This document shows, in pieces, positions 27,854 to 37,058 of a DNA stretch of 64,000 bases; within the stretch, counting starts at the first letter, position 1, and every line of letters begins with the position of its first letter. The stretch covers positions 124,001 to 188,000 of the forward strand of contig CALVKC010000002.1 in NCBI GenBank assembly GCA_944332505.1. The letters are read 5' to 3'. Below the pieces are notes generated by a model. It did not search any database. It was not told where the DNA came from and saw nothing but the letters and a program-made list of their open reading frames with translations. This DNA is from an uncultured Bacilli bacterium. Lineage in GTDB: Bacteria; Bacillota_I; Bacilli_A; RF39; UBA660. The position numbers and the translations under genes are program-made.

Positions 27854-28749
27854 TATATACTTCCTCCTACTAATGTATTTATAATATTATTACAATATGC
27901 TATATTTGTATTTTTAATTAATGAATATACTGTCATAGGTCCAACACCACCTGGAACAGGTGTTATATATCTGGTCATATCATCATTAATACTGTCCCAA
28001 TAACTAATAACATTTGTATAGTCTACGTCACCACATAATTTATTATTCTTATCTCTATTCATTCCAACGTCTATAACACACATACATTTTGAAGTGAGAT
28101 AATCTCTATGAATAAATTTAGGTTTACCTATTGCTGTAATTAATATATCAGCAGTACCTGTAATAATATCTAAATTTTCTGTATAAGAATTACAACTAGT
28201 TACTGTTGCATTTTTACTTAATAACATACCTATTAGTGGCTTACCAACTATATTACTTCTACCAACAATAACTACGTGTTTTCCACATAAATCAATAGAA
28301 TTAAAATGCAATAATTCCATAATTCCATTTGGAGTACAAGCAGGTATATGTTCATAATTATTTAATGTACCACCTAAATTATAAGTAGTAAATCCATCAA
28401 CGTCTTTTTTAGGGTCAACTAGTTGTTCTATTCCTTTAAACTTCTCTGGAACTGGCTGTTGCACAATAACACCATCTACACTTGTATCTGCATTTAATGA
28501 CTTAATTATATTAGTAACGTTATTGATATTAGTATTTTCATCTATAACTAAATGTTCAAATTGTATATCACATTTTTCACAGGCACGTTTCTTATTTTTA
28601 ATATATACATTAGAAGCGTCATCATTACCTATTGTTATTACAACTAAATGTGGTCTCCTTAAATCTCCATAATTATCTAAATATAATTTTTGAGTTTCTA
28701 ATAATTCTTCTGATAATCTTTTACCATCTATAATTTGTATATTACTCAT
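27853..28749 (-). CDS. folD: FolD, methylene-THF dehydrogenase/cyclohydrolase
   Basis: A 298 aa protein with YIKNKKRACEK (YxxxK catalytic pair), QQPVP, DVDGF, VGRSNIVGKP and TPVPGGVGPMT, all FolD signatures; length is typical. It interconverts methylene- and formyl-tetrahydrofolate and gives NADPH. I start at MSNIQIIDG: the longer frame begins directly after the -10 box, whereas GGGGG stands before this ATG. Paired with ThyX it would regenerate the one-carbon donor. Confidence 0.92.
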   Translation of the reverse strand: MSNIQIIDGKRLSEELLETQKLYLDNYGDLRRPHLVVITIGNDDASNVYIKNKKRACEKCDIQFEHLVIDENTNINNVTNIIKSLNADTSVDGVIVQQPVPEKFKGIEQLVDPKKDVDGFTTYNLGGTLNNYEHIPACTPNGIMELLHFNSIDLCGKHVVIVGRSNIVGKPLIGMLLSKNATVTSCNSYTENLDIITGTADILITAIGKPKFIHRDYLTSKCMCVIDVGMNRDKNNKLCGDVDYTNVISYWDSINDDMTRYITPVPGGVGPMTVYSLIKNTNIAYCNNIINTLVGGSI

Positions 28750-28764
28750 ATCAATTACCCCCAT

Positions 28765-28793
28765 ATTATATCACATATTTTAAATTGTGTAAA
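28765..28793 (-). promoter_or_regulatory. Sigma-70-type promoter for folD-thyX
   Basis: TTTACA, 17 bp, TATAAT with TGA before it (extended -10) on the minus strand, 16 bp before the folD start chosen here. Confidence 0.8.
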
Positions 28794-28806
28794 GTTTTTT
28801 TATAAT

Positions 28807-28846
28807 AAAATAGGTGATACTTATTATATAATATATCACCTATTTT
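28807..28846 (-). terminator. Terminator after the 554 aa gene
   Basis: A 13 bp perfect stem (28807-28819 with 28834-28846), with AGGTGATA in the first arm. Confidence 0.65.
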
Positions 28847-28863
28847 AAACTTAAATATTCAAT

Positions 28864-30528
28864 TTACATATCTTCATCATCTATACCATTTATCTTATCT
28901 TGACGTACCTGATTATTTGCCACAATATCATCTAACCACCTAGCACCAACTTGCATTTTATAAAATGGTAAATTACCTAATTGTGACCAATTATCTAAAT
29001 CAATAGCAACAAATTTTAAACTATCAGGGTAAGCATTTTTTTCAGTTAGACCATACATTCTATTCATTGTACGACCATCAAATACATAAAAATGTACTGG
29101 TAGTATAATATTTGTATTTTGTTTTAAATCTTCCACAATAGCTTTTAAATTTTCTGGGTCTGTACTCATACCTGTCCAAGTAAATGCACTATTATTAGCT
29201 AATTCTTTTATCTTATCTTCAAATACTAACTCTAATGTATAATCATCTTCATCAGTTTCTTTTTGAACTGTGTCATTGTCTTCTTCTGGGTCTTTCTTTT
29301 CAGTTAAACTTATATATTTACCAGTTTTCAATAAACTTTGTATATAATCATCAAATGAAACATTATTATCTTTATTAGAATTATACATATCTTGTAATTC
29401 TTTATATGTATATGACTTATTAGTTTCTCTATCTTTTATCAAAGCTTGATTAATTCTAGTTTCAGTTAATTTATTACCAGAAGCTAATTCTTTTGAGGCA
29501 GCTAATGGTTCTCGTCTTTGTCTAGCACCTCTTACTCTTGTTGGTCTTTCTTGTGGTTCTGTTACTGGTTCACTTTCTTCTTCACTTGGTTCAGTATTAA
29601 CTTCATTATTAGTTTGTTCAGTATCATTCCCTAATTCATCTACATTTTGAACTTCTGGAAAATTAGGAGTTTCAGTAGAGTTATTATCAACTAAACCATT
29701 ATCTTCTGCAACCTCTTCTTCTGCTTGTAATTTTCCAACCATAACAAATGCTTCTGGTGTTTCATAACATATAGGACAGGCTGTACCTGGTTCTAATATA
29801 TGGTCTTCTACAAATGAACCACCACAAATTGGACATAATTGCAAATATTCTCCTAAATAAGTTGGGTCTAATGGTATATCTCCTTCCGGTGTTTCTTCTA
29901 CAATTTCCTCTGCACGCTCAATAACTTCATTATATTCATCTGTTGTAATTTCAGGGTCTGTAACAACTAATACGTCATCTACTAAACCTTCAACGTCATT
30001 AATTTCTGTATCATCTTTTAGGCCATCATATAATGCTTTAATTGTAGCTTCTTGCAAATTCATTTTACTCTCCTTTGAACTTTCACATTTTTTTAATTTT
30101 TTATTTTCATCTAAACCATTTAGGTAGTTTTTCAACTTATCAAAAAAATCTTTACTAACATAATCTTCTAGGCCACTTACTACTCCATTAAGTAACATAT
30201 CTAATGTGTACTTTGAACAATAAAATGTTTCATTTTCATAGTCACTACCATAACCACAAACTGGACAACTTTCAACCTCAGTATTATAAGTTACAGTTTT
30301 TTGTTCAGGTGTTTCTCTATTATAATCCCAATAGTCCTCTGTACCAGTCATTTCTACTTCATCTCTCACAATATCTTCTTCTGAAAATACAGAATTACAA
30401 TGGTCACATACAACTAAATCATCTATGTCTAAATCATATTTACAATTAATTAGGTCATCAAAGTTTTCACTAGTTAGATAATCTATTCGTATATTTTTCA
30501 TTTTATCAAATTTATTTTCTTTTTCCAT
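28864..30528 (-). CDS. Acidic modular protein (554 aa) with two zinc ribbons
   Basis: Zinc-binding pairs lie at C41/C44 with C88/C91, and at C232/C235 with C251/C254. A low-complexity Glu/Thr-rich region (265-335) leads to a basic RVRGARQRR patch. Residues 372-410 match a module in the 1487 aa protein (YTYKELQDMY, FDDY, LLKTGKY). Linkers such as SKESKMN and LTETR resemble those of the giant proteins. Probably part of the same late assembly; function unknown. A 13 bp perfect hairpin terminator follows. Confidence 0.55.
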   Translation of the reverse strand: MEKENKFDKMKNIRIDYLTSENFDDLINCKYDLDIDDLVVCDHCNSVFSEEDIVRDEVEMTGTEDYWDYNRETPEQKTVTYNTEVESCPVCGYGSDYENETFYCSKYTLDMLLNGVVSGLEDYVSKDFFDKLKNYLNGLDENKKLKKCESSKESKMNLQEATIKALYDGLKDDTEINDVEGLVDDVLVVTDPEITTDEYNEVIERAEEIVEETPEGDIPLDPTYLGEYLQLCPICGGSFVEDHILEPGTACPICYETPEAFVMVGKLQAEEEVAEDNGLVDNNSTETPNFPEVQNVDELGNDTEQTNNEVNTEPSEEESEPVTEPQERPTRVRGARQRREPLAASKELASGNKLTETRINQALIKDRETNKSYTYKELQDMYNSNKDNNVSFDDYIQSLLKTGKYISLTEKKDPEEDNDTVQKETDEDDYTLELVFEDKIKELANNSAFTWTGMSTDPENLKAIVEDLKQNTNIILPVHFYVFDGRTMNRMYGLTEKNAYPDSLKFVAIDLDNWSQLGNLPFYKMQVGARWLDDIVANNQVRQDKINGIDDEDM

Positions 30529-30541
30529 TTTACAACACCCC

Positions 30542-31627
30542 CTATAATGTACTTATTTGTTCTTTAATATCTGTTAATATCTGTAAATTATCATCATTTA
30601 TCTCAAAATTACCACTTGAAAATGCACGTAATGGTTGATTTGTATCAGTAATAGTTATAACCACTTGACCACCTTGTTGACCTAATAAAATTGTATTTGT
30701 ACTTTCACCATTATCAAATGCAACTTGTACGTCATAACCTTTATCACTTAGTGCATTAAATAGTTCAGAAGTTCTCATTACAATTTGTCCAGCTTTGCTA
30801 TCACTATCAAAGTCATCAGCTTGAAACATTTGACTTATTAAATTAGCACTTTTATTATTTTCTTCTTTTAATCTTCTTTTATAATCCTCATTTAATTTAG
30901 TTTCGTTTATTTCACCAACATTTTCAGTTTTTACTTCTTCTTTTTTCTCATCAATATATGTATAATACTCTAAACACCTAGCAATATCTTCTGCGGTACT
31001 TTCATTTGCTCTTGAACTAACATAATAACATACATAAAAGTCATCACCAGTTTCATCAAAACCGTGTTGTGTTAGTTTAGATAAATTAGTGTTATTACTC
31101 TCAAAATACAATTCATCTACATTATCTTGACTTGTAGAAATTTCTATTATTTTTTCATCTTTTACAAAATGATTATTTTCAAATGTCCAACCTCTTTTTT
31201 CTAAAACTGTTCCCAACATATTTAAAAAGTCCATAGTTTGTGCATATATGTCAAAACTTTCACTATCATCACCTAGACTATACCCTTCATTTTTTAAAAC
31301 TTTGCTCTTATATGCTTCTATACCATCTACAACTGGTTTATCTTTAAACTTTGTTACTAATGAACTACTGTATGCAATTCTATAATCTGCTAGTGCTTCT
31401 TGTACCCAAATATCAATAGCGTCCTCAATACCAACCGCACCATCTCCAATATATGAATTAACTTCCTTAACAATTTCTTTTACAGCACTTTCTACTGGTT
31501 CCCCATATTCATCTAATTTATAATAATGTGATGGATTTCCCCAAGTAGGGTCAGTTTTTTGTGTAAACCATAAATCCTCATCTTTTAATTTACAAATAAC
31601 TAAACTAATAATTTCATTACTTTCCAT
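30542..31627 (-). CDS. Hypothetical acidic late protein
   Basis: A 361 aa acidic protein with no recognised family; it contains an INETKLNEDYKRRLKEEN segment resembling the linkers of the giant proteins. A late-type motif overlaps the region just upstream of its AAGGAGG site. It is transcribed with the 554 aa gene, 13 bp away. Confidence 0.55.
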   Translation of the reverse strand: MESNEIISLVICKLKDEDLWFTQKTDPTWGNPSHYYKLDEYGEPVESAVKEIVKEVNSYIGDGAVGIEDAIDIWVQEALADYRIAYSSSLVTKFKDKPVVDGIEAYKSKVLKNEGYSLGDDSESFDIYAQTMDFLNMLGTVLEKRGWTFENNHFVKDEKIIEISTSQDNVDELYFESNNTNLSKLTQHGFDETGDDFYVCYYVSSRANESTAEDIARCLEYYTYIDEKKEEVKTENVGEINETKLNEDYKRRLKEENNKSANLISQMFQADDFDSDSKAGQIVMRTSELFNALSDKGYDVQVAFDNGESTNTILLGQQGGQVVITITDTNQPLRAFSSGNFEINDDNLQILTDIKEQISTL

Positions 31628-31642
31628 TATTATTCCTCCTTA

Positions 31643-31657
31643 CTACTAATATTTTAC
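31643..31657 (-). promoter_or_regulatory. Late-type motif, gene at 30542-31627
   Basis: GTAAAATATTAGTAG on the minus strand, 16 bp before the start codon and partly touching the ribosome binding site region. Confidence 0.5.
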
Positions 31658-31668
31658 TTAATAAATAA

Positions 31669-31700
31669 AGGTACAACAACAATTAAATGTTATTGCACCT
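31669..31700 (-). terminator. Terminator between acidic-protein genes
   Basis: A 13 bp stem with two G-U pairs (31669-31681 with 31688-31700), followed on the minus strand by TTTATTTATT. Confidence 0.6.
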
Positions 31701-31743
31701 CAAAGGTATATGATAGAATTTATAAATAGATATAAAATCTATT

Positions 31744-31757
31744 CTATAATATTTTAC
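31744..31757 (-). promoter_or_regulatory. Late-type motif, between two acidic-protein genes
   Basis: GTAAAATATTATAG on the minus strand, about 116 bp upstream of the next start; a second copy lies closer to the gene. Confidence 0.4.
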
Positions 31758-31789
31758 TTAATATAAAGTACAATATCATAATTATTGTT

Positions 31790-32080
31790 TTATCTATTTA
31801 ACCTAGTTACCCAAGTATATAACCAATTAGATAATGAACCTGTTACAGTTTTTGGGTATTGCTTTAACATTATGTTAGTTTTAACTGCAAATTCCATATT
31901 CCAGAAATTATAACCAATACAATAAGTTTGGTCTTTACAAAAAGCAACTTTAATAAATTCACCTTTTCTACCGAAATTTATTAATACATAATCGTTACTA
32001 TTTCTAGCACTTTTTACTTTTTGTTCTAAATCACTTAAACTTAATTTTTCCTTTGGTTTCAAATTTATAATGCTTTTCAT
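31790..32080 (-). CDS. Hypothetical protein
   Basis: A 96 aa basic protein without a recognised family (FGRKGEFIKVAFCKDQTYCIGYNFWN in the middle is mostly beta). It overlaps no neighbour and follows the 284 aa gene by 2 bp. A late-type motif lies between its end and the next gene. Confidence 0.5.
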   Translation of the reverse strand: MKSIINLKPKEKLSLSDLEQKVKSARNSNDYVLINFGRKGEFIKVAFCKDQTYCIGYNFWNMEFAVKTNIMLKQYPKTVTGSLSNWLYTWVTRLNR

Positions 32081-32082
32081 AC

Positions 32083-32937
32083 CTATTCACCACTTTCTAC
32101 TTTTGCATTAGTTAATTCAACTATACCATTTTCCATATCAATTATATCAAAACTTATGACATATGTAATATCATCATCAGTTATATCAATATTTTGTGTT
32201 CTATCTAAATCCATACTACTTAAATCACTTGCCAATAAAAATAATTTATTTGGTTGTCCTAATACATTTTGTAATAATTTATTTAATTCTGCTACACTAA
32301 ATTGTTGTCCAACTCTATCATTTAATGTTTCTAAAATATCATCAGAATTATCAGTACTATTATCAATATCATCATCTTCAACATTTTCACTAGTATCTTT
32401 TACAATATCACTTTTTATTTTATTATCTTCAATATTAGTATGCTTATCATTATCAATTACAGTTGCTTCTGTTAAACTCTCTTGTTTTTGACCATACTCT
32501 TTATTAATATACTTAATTAGAGTATCAACTTTATTATTCAATGGCATAAACCTATTATTTCTAAAAAGTTGTCTTATATTAGTTGTCATATCTGTATCTA
32601 AATTTTTATTTTGTTCCATATCATCTAATACATTTAATAAGTCTTTATCATTTGAAGCATTTTCTAAATCAGGAATATAATCCTGAATAGAATTATATGA
32701 CATTGTATTATCATCTATATCTAAACTTTCATTTAATTCATCTAAATGTATATCTAATAAATCACTTGTTATTAAAGAATATGCTTCTTCTACACTAACA
32801 TTATCATCTTCACATTCCTCAATTAATTGTTCTACTGCAACACGCAAATCATCATCTATAATATATGAAGCAGCGTCATATAAATCCATATAATCTACTG
32901 CATTTTCCATTTTAGTTATTATTTCTTCAAAACCCAT
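32083..32937 (-). CDS. Hypothetical acidic late protein
   Basis: This 284 aa protein is very acidic and rich in Asp and Asn, with KQESLTEATV in the middle, resembling the linkers of the giant proteins. A perfect late-type motif is 30 bp upstream of its start. No known domain is recognised. Confidence 0.55.
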   Translation of the reverse strand: MGFEEIITKMENAVDYMDLYDAASYIIDDDLRVAVEQLIEECEDDNVSVEEAYSLITSDLLDIHLDELNESLDIDDNTMSYNSIQDYIPDLENASNDKDLLNVLDDMEQNKNLDTDMTTNIRQLFRNNRFMPLNNKVDTLIKYINKEYGQKQESLTEATVIDNDKHTNIEDNKIKSDIVKDTSENVEDDDIDNSTDNSDDILETLNDRVGQQFSVAELNKLLQNVLGQPNKLFLLASDLSSMDLDRTQNIDITDDDITYVISFDIIDMENGIVELTNAKVESGE

Positions 32938-32966
32938 TAATATAACCCCTTTCCATATTCTAATAT

Positions 32967-32981
32967 CTAATAATATTTTAC
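32967..32981 (-). promoter_or_regulatory. Late-type motif, gene at 32083-32937
   Basis: GTAAAATATTATTAG on the minus strand, 30 bp before the start codon. Confidence 0.55.
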
Positions 32982-32984
32982 ATA

Positions 32985-34733
32985 CTAGAATAATTTTGTT
33001 AAGTCTGGTGCTTTACCATCATTAAACTCTATTCCCATTTTTCTAAACATTTCTTGTATTTCAGGGGTAATTTTACCATCTATTAATGCGTCACTCATTG
33101 CACCTTTACCGTGTAATTTTAAATAAATTAGTTCATCATAACTGTCTTTAATTAATAAATCAATTATTTGAACTGTTTTCTTTTGTCCAATTCTGTGTAT
33201 TCTATCACAACATTGGTCATAAGTTGCCTTATTCCAAGGAGGTGTTAAAAACACACAAATTTCAGTATTTGTTAAAGTAAATCCAGCACCAAGTGTAGCT
33301 TCTTGTGCAAATATAACACTAAATCCATTTGTATTCTCGTGAGTATCTATTGTTTCTTGTACTTTTGAACCCATACCACCACATATAAGTTTTGGTTTAT
33401 ATTCTGCACAATACTTTAATCCTAACTTTAATGCTTCTGTAAATTGACAGAACACTAATACCTTTTGACCATTTAATCTGGCTTCCTCTAATATATCATT
33501 TAATCTTGAAAATTTAGTACTATAATTACATTTACTTGATAATAGTTCACAAGCAGTAGTTGCCTGACGCATACGAGTTAATTTTGCAAACATATCAAAA
33601 GGTGGTTCAATTTTATCTAATAAACTCATATTTCCATTTCCAGTAACAGCGTCAAATATTATCTGTTCTTCATTACTAAATTCTAACCACTCTTGTTTAA
33701 ACATTTTTGGTGGTAAATCTAATAAATCTTTTGTTCTTCTTAAACTACTTTTATACAATATTTCGTGTAATTCATTCATATTTTGATAACCCATTGGTTT
33801 GCCCCAATCATCTTTAATTACGAATTTCTGTTCAAATACCCACTTTGTATAGTTAATTAATCCTGTAAATAACATTGGTGTATATAAGTCATATGGGTTA
33901 TTAACTAGTAGTGTTCCTGTCATACCAATTCTATCAGCACTACTATTAAATGCCATTAATCCTTTTCCTTGCTGACTTTGTGGATTTTTACATTTATGAA
34001 TTTCATCTACTACAACCATACCTAAATTTCCTAATTCTATTTGTTTATTAAAATAGTTTACAATTCCAGTACCTGCTTTTTTATCTTCATCTGAAAGTCG
34101 TATTTTTTCAATATTTATAATCCAAAAAAATTCAGGTGGACAACTTTCTATTTGTTGTTTGGTTTCCTCAATAGTCATATTAACTATTTTCCCTTTTGTA
34201 TTTAATCTTGTACCCAAAACCACTGCACTTTCATCTTTACAAAATTTATTAACTTCCTTCACCCAATTGAACTTTAAAGAATTTAATCCACATATAATTA
34301 AGCAATGCTTTAAATTTCTATGCTTTTTCTTATATCTAGCTAATGTCAATAATTGTAATGTCTTACCTAAACCTTGTTCATCTAATAATAAAAAATTATG
34401 ATGATTTAAACCAAATCTAACACCCTCTAATTGATAATCATACAAATTAAATCCATTAAAATCTAATCCATTTAATATATCATCATCTGTAACGAATTTA
34501 GCTTTTGGTGGTTCATTTATATATTGTATGTATGTATTAGCATATAACTCTTTTATTTCTTGCCAACAACTAAATGGTACTTCCCACTCTTTACTTGATT
34601 TTAAATATTTTCTATTCCAAAATTTTTTAATTTTATCAACATTATCTTTAAAATCTGGTCCAACAAATCTTAAAAATAAACTATTACTATCTAATGTTAA
34701 TTGTTCTGCTTTTCCAAATTCAATAATAACCAT
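32985..34733 (-). CDS. SNF2-family DNA helicase/translocase
   Basis: This 582 aa protein has the superfamily 2 motifs in order: DEQGLGKT (Walker A, 118-125), VVDEIHKCKNP (motif II), MTGTLLVNNP (motif III), then ATLGAGFTLT and CDRIHRIGQ (motifs V and VI). The RIHRIGQ form is typical of SNF2 enzymes. The first 70 residues resemble the HARP-type domain of SMARCAL1-like proteins. It may remodel forks, aid recombination or displace host proteins. A sigma-70-type promoter with an 18 bp spacer lies just upstream. Confidence 0.88.
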   Translation of the reverse strand: MVIIEFGKAEQLTLDSNSLFLRFVGPDFKDNVDKIKKFWNRKYLKSSKEWEVPFSCWQEIKELYANTYIQYINEPPKAKFVTDDDILNGLDFNGFNLYDYQLEGVRFGLNHHNFLLLDEQGLGKTLQLLTLARYKKKHRNLKHCLIICGLNSLKFNWVKEVNKFCKDESAVVLGTRLNTKGKIVNMTIEETKQQIESCPPEFFWIINIEKIRLSDEDKKAGTGIVNYFNKQIELGNLGMVVVDEIHKCKNPQSQQGKGLMAFNSSADRIGMTGTLLVNNPYDLYTPMLFTGLINYTKWVFEQKFVIKDDWGKPMGYQNMNELHEILYKSSLRRTKDLLDLPPKMFKQEWLEFSNEEQIIFDAVTGNGNMSLLDKIEPPFDMFAKLTRMRQATTACELLSSKCNYSTKFSRLNDILEEARLNGQKVLVFCQFTEALKLGLKYCAEYKPKLICGGMGSKVQETIDTHENTNGFSVIFAQEATLGAGFTLTNTEICVFLTPPWNKATYDQCCDRIHRIGQKKTVQIIDLLIKDSYDELIYLKLHGKGAMSDALIDGKITPEIQEMFRKMGIEFNDGKAPDLTKLF

Positions 34734-34761
34734 AATAATACTCCTATATTGTTTATAATAT

Positions 34762-34791
34762 AGTATATCACCTTATTTTAACTTTTGTAAA
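34762..34791 (-). promoter_or_regulatory. Sigma-70-type promoter for the SNF2 gene
   Basis: TTTACA, 18 bp, TATACT with TGA before it on the minus strand. Confidence 0.6.
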
Positions 34792-34794
34792 TGG

Positions 34795-35046
34795 TTAATC
34801 TCTTTCTTTTTCACTTTCTTTCTGTAATTGTTCTAGTTTTACAATTAAATCTTTTAAATCACTAATAATCTTTTTTACAACAATATCATTATCTTCCATA
34901 TCAAAATAATTTTTTGATATTTGTACTTGATACATAGGGTATTGTTTTGTAGTATCTATAATTTGTGTAACACCATCATCTTGTAATTTAGTCTTATTAT
35001 ACCAAGACTTATTTATACCTATTTGTAATCCATTTATATTTAACAT
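34795..35046 (-). CDS. Hypothetical small protein
   Basis: An 83 aa protein with a C-terminal coiled-coil-like helix and no recognised family. It ends right at the promoter of the SNF2 gene. Confidence 0.5.
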   Translation of the reverse strand: MLNINGLQIGINKSWYNKTKLQDDGVTQIIDTTKQYPMYQVQISKNYFDMEDNDIVVKKIISDLKDLIVKLEQLQKESEKERD

Positions 35047-35064
35047 ATTTATACCACCTCAAAA

Positions 35065-35094
35065 ATATAAGAGTATATTAAAATACTCTTATAT
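35065..35094 (-). terminator. Terminator after gene 35089-35463
   Basis: A 12 bp perfect stem with a 6 base loop, followed on the minus strand by TTTTTG. Confidence 0.65.
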
Positions 35095-35463
35095 ATCTAA
35101 TCTTAATAATATTACTAATTCTTCATCTGATACTTTAACTGTTATATTATCTGATGACTTAAAACGAGTAGCAATAGTATCAAATAATCTTTTATATATT
35201 GTTATATCTCTTGTTGAAAAAGACTTTTTATCATTAATCATATTTTGCAGTGAACTTAATAGTGAACTTACATTCCCTGAAAACTGTTTTATAGGTTCAC
35301 TGTTATTTTTATAATCATCTAATTCAAATAATTTATTATATACGTCATCAGCATTTTTTGGTTTAGTGCCAAATATATCAATCTTTCCAGCGTCTACATT
35401 ACCAACTTGTGTGACACCACCAGATACTGCTGTACCTTCACCATCTTCTCTTAAATAGTTCAT
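35089..35463 (-). CDS. Hypothetical protein
   Basis: A 124 aa protein with a Gly-rich N-terminus and helical remainder. It overlaps the preceding stop by one base and ends with a 12 bp hairpin terminator. No family recognised. Confidence 0.5.
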   Translation of the reverse strand: MNYLREDGEGTAVSGGVTQVGNVDAGKIDIFGTKPKNADDVYNKLFELDDYKNNSEPIKQFSGNVSSLLSSLQNMINDKKSFSTRDITIYKRLFDTIATRFKSSDNITVKVSDEELVILLRLDI

Positions 35464-35687
35464 TACTCATTACCCCCTATAATTTCATCATAATCTACTG
35501 TGTCAATATAATTATCTAAACCTTGTGTTATATAAATAAGTGGTTTAGATATTGGTTTGTGGTCTATTAGGTTCTCTATATCTAAACACTTTTGTTTTAA
35601 TTTATCATCACCACAACATATAAGTTTTTTATTACGCATATGACCACGCTTATCATAATAATCATAAAAAATTGTATAAAAGTTCAT
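35463..35687 (-). CDS. Hypothetical small protein
   Basis: I start at the ATG at 35687 because AGGTGAT precedes it; the longer frame begins with GTG inside that site. The product is 74 aa with a C-terminal Asp/Tyr-rich tail. A late-type motif ends right at the ribosome binding site. Confidence 0.5.
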   Translation of the reverse strand: MNFYTIFYDYYDKRGHMRNKKLICCGDDKLKQKCLDIENLIDHKPISKPLIYITQGLDNYIDTVDYDEIIGGNE

Positions 35688-35696
35688 ATATATCAC

Positions 35697-35711
35697 CTAA
35701 TAATATTTTAC
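35697..35711 (-). promoter_or_regulatory. Late-type motif, gene at 35463-35687
   Basis: GTAAAATATTATTAG on the minus strand, directly followed by the GTGAT ribosome binding site; its leader would be very short. Confidence 0.5.
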
Positions 35712-35717
35712 AATAAA

Positions 35718-35748
35718 AAATAAGGTATAAATAACTTATACCTTATTT
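35718..35748 (-). terminator. Strong terminator after gene 35743-36255
   Basis: A 12 bp perfect stem (35718-35729 with 35737-35748) followed on the minus strand by TTTATTG, then directly by a late-type motif. Confidence 0.75.
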
Positions 35749-36255
35749 AATCTTATATTTAATATTTCCTTTAACTTGTTTAGTAATCATATATTTTTGA
35801 TACATTTCTGTATCTGGACCATAATCTTTCTCAAAAGTTGCAGTGTCAAAATCCTTTTTAGAGTATGGTAATGTTATAGTTACTTTTACGTCTTTATTTT
35901 CAAGATTAGCATTTGGTACTTTAATTGCACTTTCATACAAATAACCCTTTCTTGCTATATCTAAATCTTTTGAAATACTATCTAACTTTTCTAATAATTT
36001 AATGTATCTTTGCAATTCTTCATTTTCCTTATTTAACATTGCTAACTCTTTTAATTCAGTTTGAACTTTTTTATATTTTCTAATTAATTTTGTAAATTTA
36101 TTAAAATCTGATAATAATTGTTCTTTATCATCATTATTTACTTGTATATCATCTTCATCTATATTAGTATATAATTCTTCATTCATTGCAGATTTTAATT
36201 GTTCTATTAAATCATCTTTTGACATTTCTTTTAATTCCTTTATATTATTTTCCAC
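35743..36255 (-). CDS. Hypothetical coiled-coil protein
   Basis: I choose the GTG at 36255, seven bases after AGAGGTG. The 170 aa product has a coiled-coil centre (about 55-105) and a beta-rich C-terminus. It lies about 110 bp downstream of a sigma-70-type promoter and ends inside a strong terminator hairpin. Function unknown. Confidence 0.5.
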   Translation of the reverse strand: MENNIKELKEMSKDDLIEQLKSAMNEELYTNIDEDDIQVNNDDKEQLLSDFNKFTKLIRKYKKVQTELKELAMLNKENEELQRYIKLLEKLDSISKDLDIARKGYLYESAIKVPNANLENKDVKVTITLPYSKKDFDTATFEKDYGPDTEMYQKYMITKQVKGNIKYKIK

Positions 36256-36375
36256 AACTATCACCTCTCAATACAATTTTTATTTCTATATAATTTAGTA
36301 CTACTCTAAAACCTCAATTTTAGATTTATATACTTTTGCAATTTCTTGCTAGGTCCATAAAATCAACCTAACTTA

Positions 36376-36404
36376 ATTATAGCATAGATTTTAACATTTG
36401 TAAA
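36376..36404 (-). promoter_or_regulatory. Sigma-70-type promoter for gene 35743-36255
   Basis: TTTACA, 17 bp, TATAAT on the minus strand, directly after a strong terminator. Confidence 0.75.
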
Positions 36405-36420
36405 TAGTTTTTATAAAAAA

Positions 36421-36443
36421 TAGTACACATTTAATGTGTACTA
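36421..36443 (-). terminator. Strong terminator after gene 36449-37057
   Basis: A 10 bp perfect stem with a 3 base loop followed on the minus strand by six T, directly before the next promoter. Confidence 0.85.
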
Positions 36444-36448
36444 TCTCT

Positions 36449-37057
36449 CTACATATCATCAATATTCAAATCCCTAAATTTAAAATTTTTATCTTTATCA
36501 CATATACCAATTTTTATATCTTTTTGTAACACTTTATCATATATATAAAATCGATAACCTTCCCAAATGTGCATTACCATACTATGCACATAATATCTAT
36601 CATCATTAGATAAAATATTTTTTAATTTAGATATATATGTATCTAAACTTTTTCTATCAACATTATCATAATAACTAGCAAATTTATCTTCTTGCTTTTT
36701 TCTTTTGATATTATTTAGTTCTCTTTTTAAGACACTAATTTCATCTTCTTTATCATTTATTTTCTTTTGTATAATTTCTTCATCAGAATATTGTATAGGG
36801 TGTGTTTTTCTATAACTACCACCCTTTTGAAATTTGTAAAATTCTTTTAGAAATTCATCTTTATCTTGCATAGTTTCAATACCATAACCTAAATGACCTT
36901 CAATATAACAATATTTAAAGCCTTCATCACTTTCACTATAACAATATAAATCTATTTTATATCTTGTAGGATTTCCAACTAATTGGTATGTCACAGTATA
37001 TTGCTTTCCATATTGATTTCCTGCACTATCTTTATCTACTATTATATACTTACTCAT
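36449..37057 (-). CDS. Hypothetical protein
   Basis: A 202 aa protein with a beta-rich N-terminus (VDKDSAGNQYGKQYTVTYQ), a coiled coil near 90-120 and a basic middle. It starts right at the stop of the SpoVS gene without a strong ribosome binding site, so translation is probably coupled. A strong terminator follows. Confidence 0.55.
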   Translation of the reverse strand: MSKYIIVDKDSAGNQYGKQYTVTYQLVGNPTRYKIDLYCYSESDEGFKYCYIEGHLGYGIETMQDKDEFLKEFYKFQKGGSYRKTHPIQYSDEEIIQKKINDKEDEISVLKRELNNIKRKKQEDKFASYYDNVDRKSLDTYISKLKNILSNDDRYYVHSMVMHIWEGYRFYIYDKVLQKDIKIGICDKDKNFKFRDLNIDDM

Positions 37058-37058
37058 A

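Noticed and set aside
36326..36358. A 10-codon leader peptide frame (MDLARNCKSI) between a promoter and gene 35743-36255
   Set aside because: It has only a weak AGG site and no amino-acid pattern of a regulatory leader; such short frames occur by chance.
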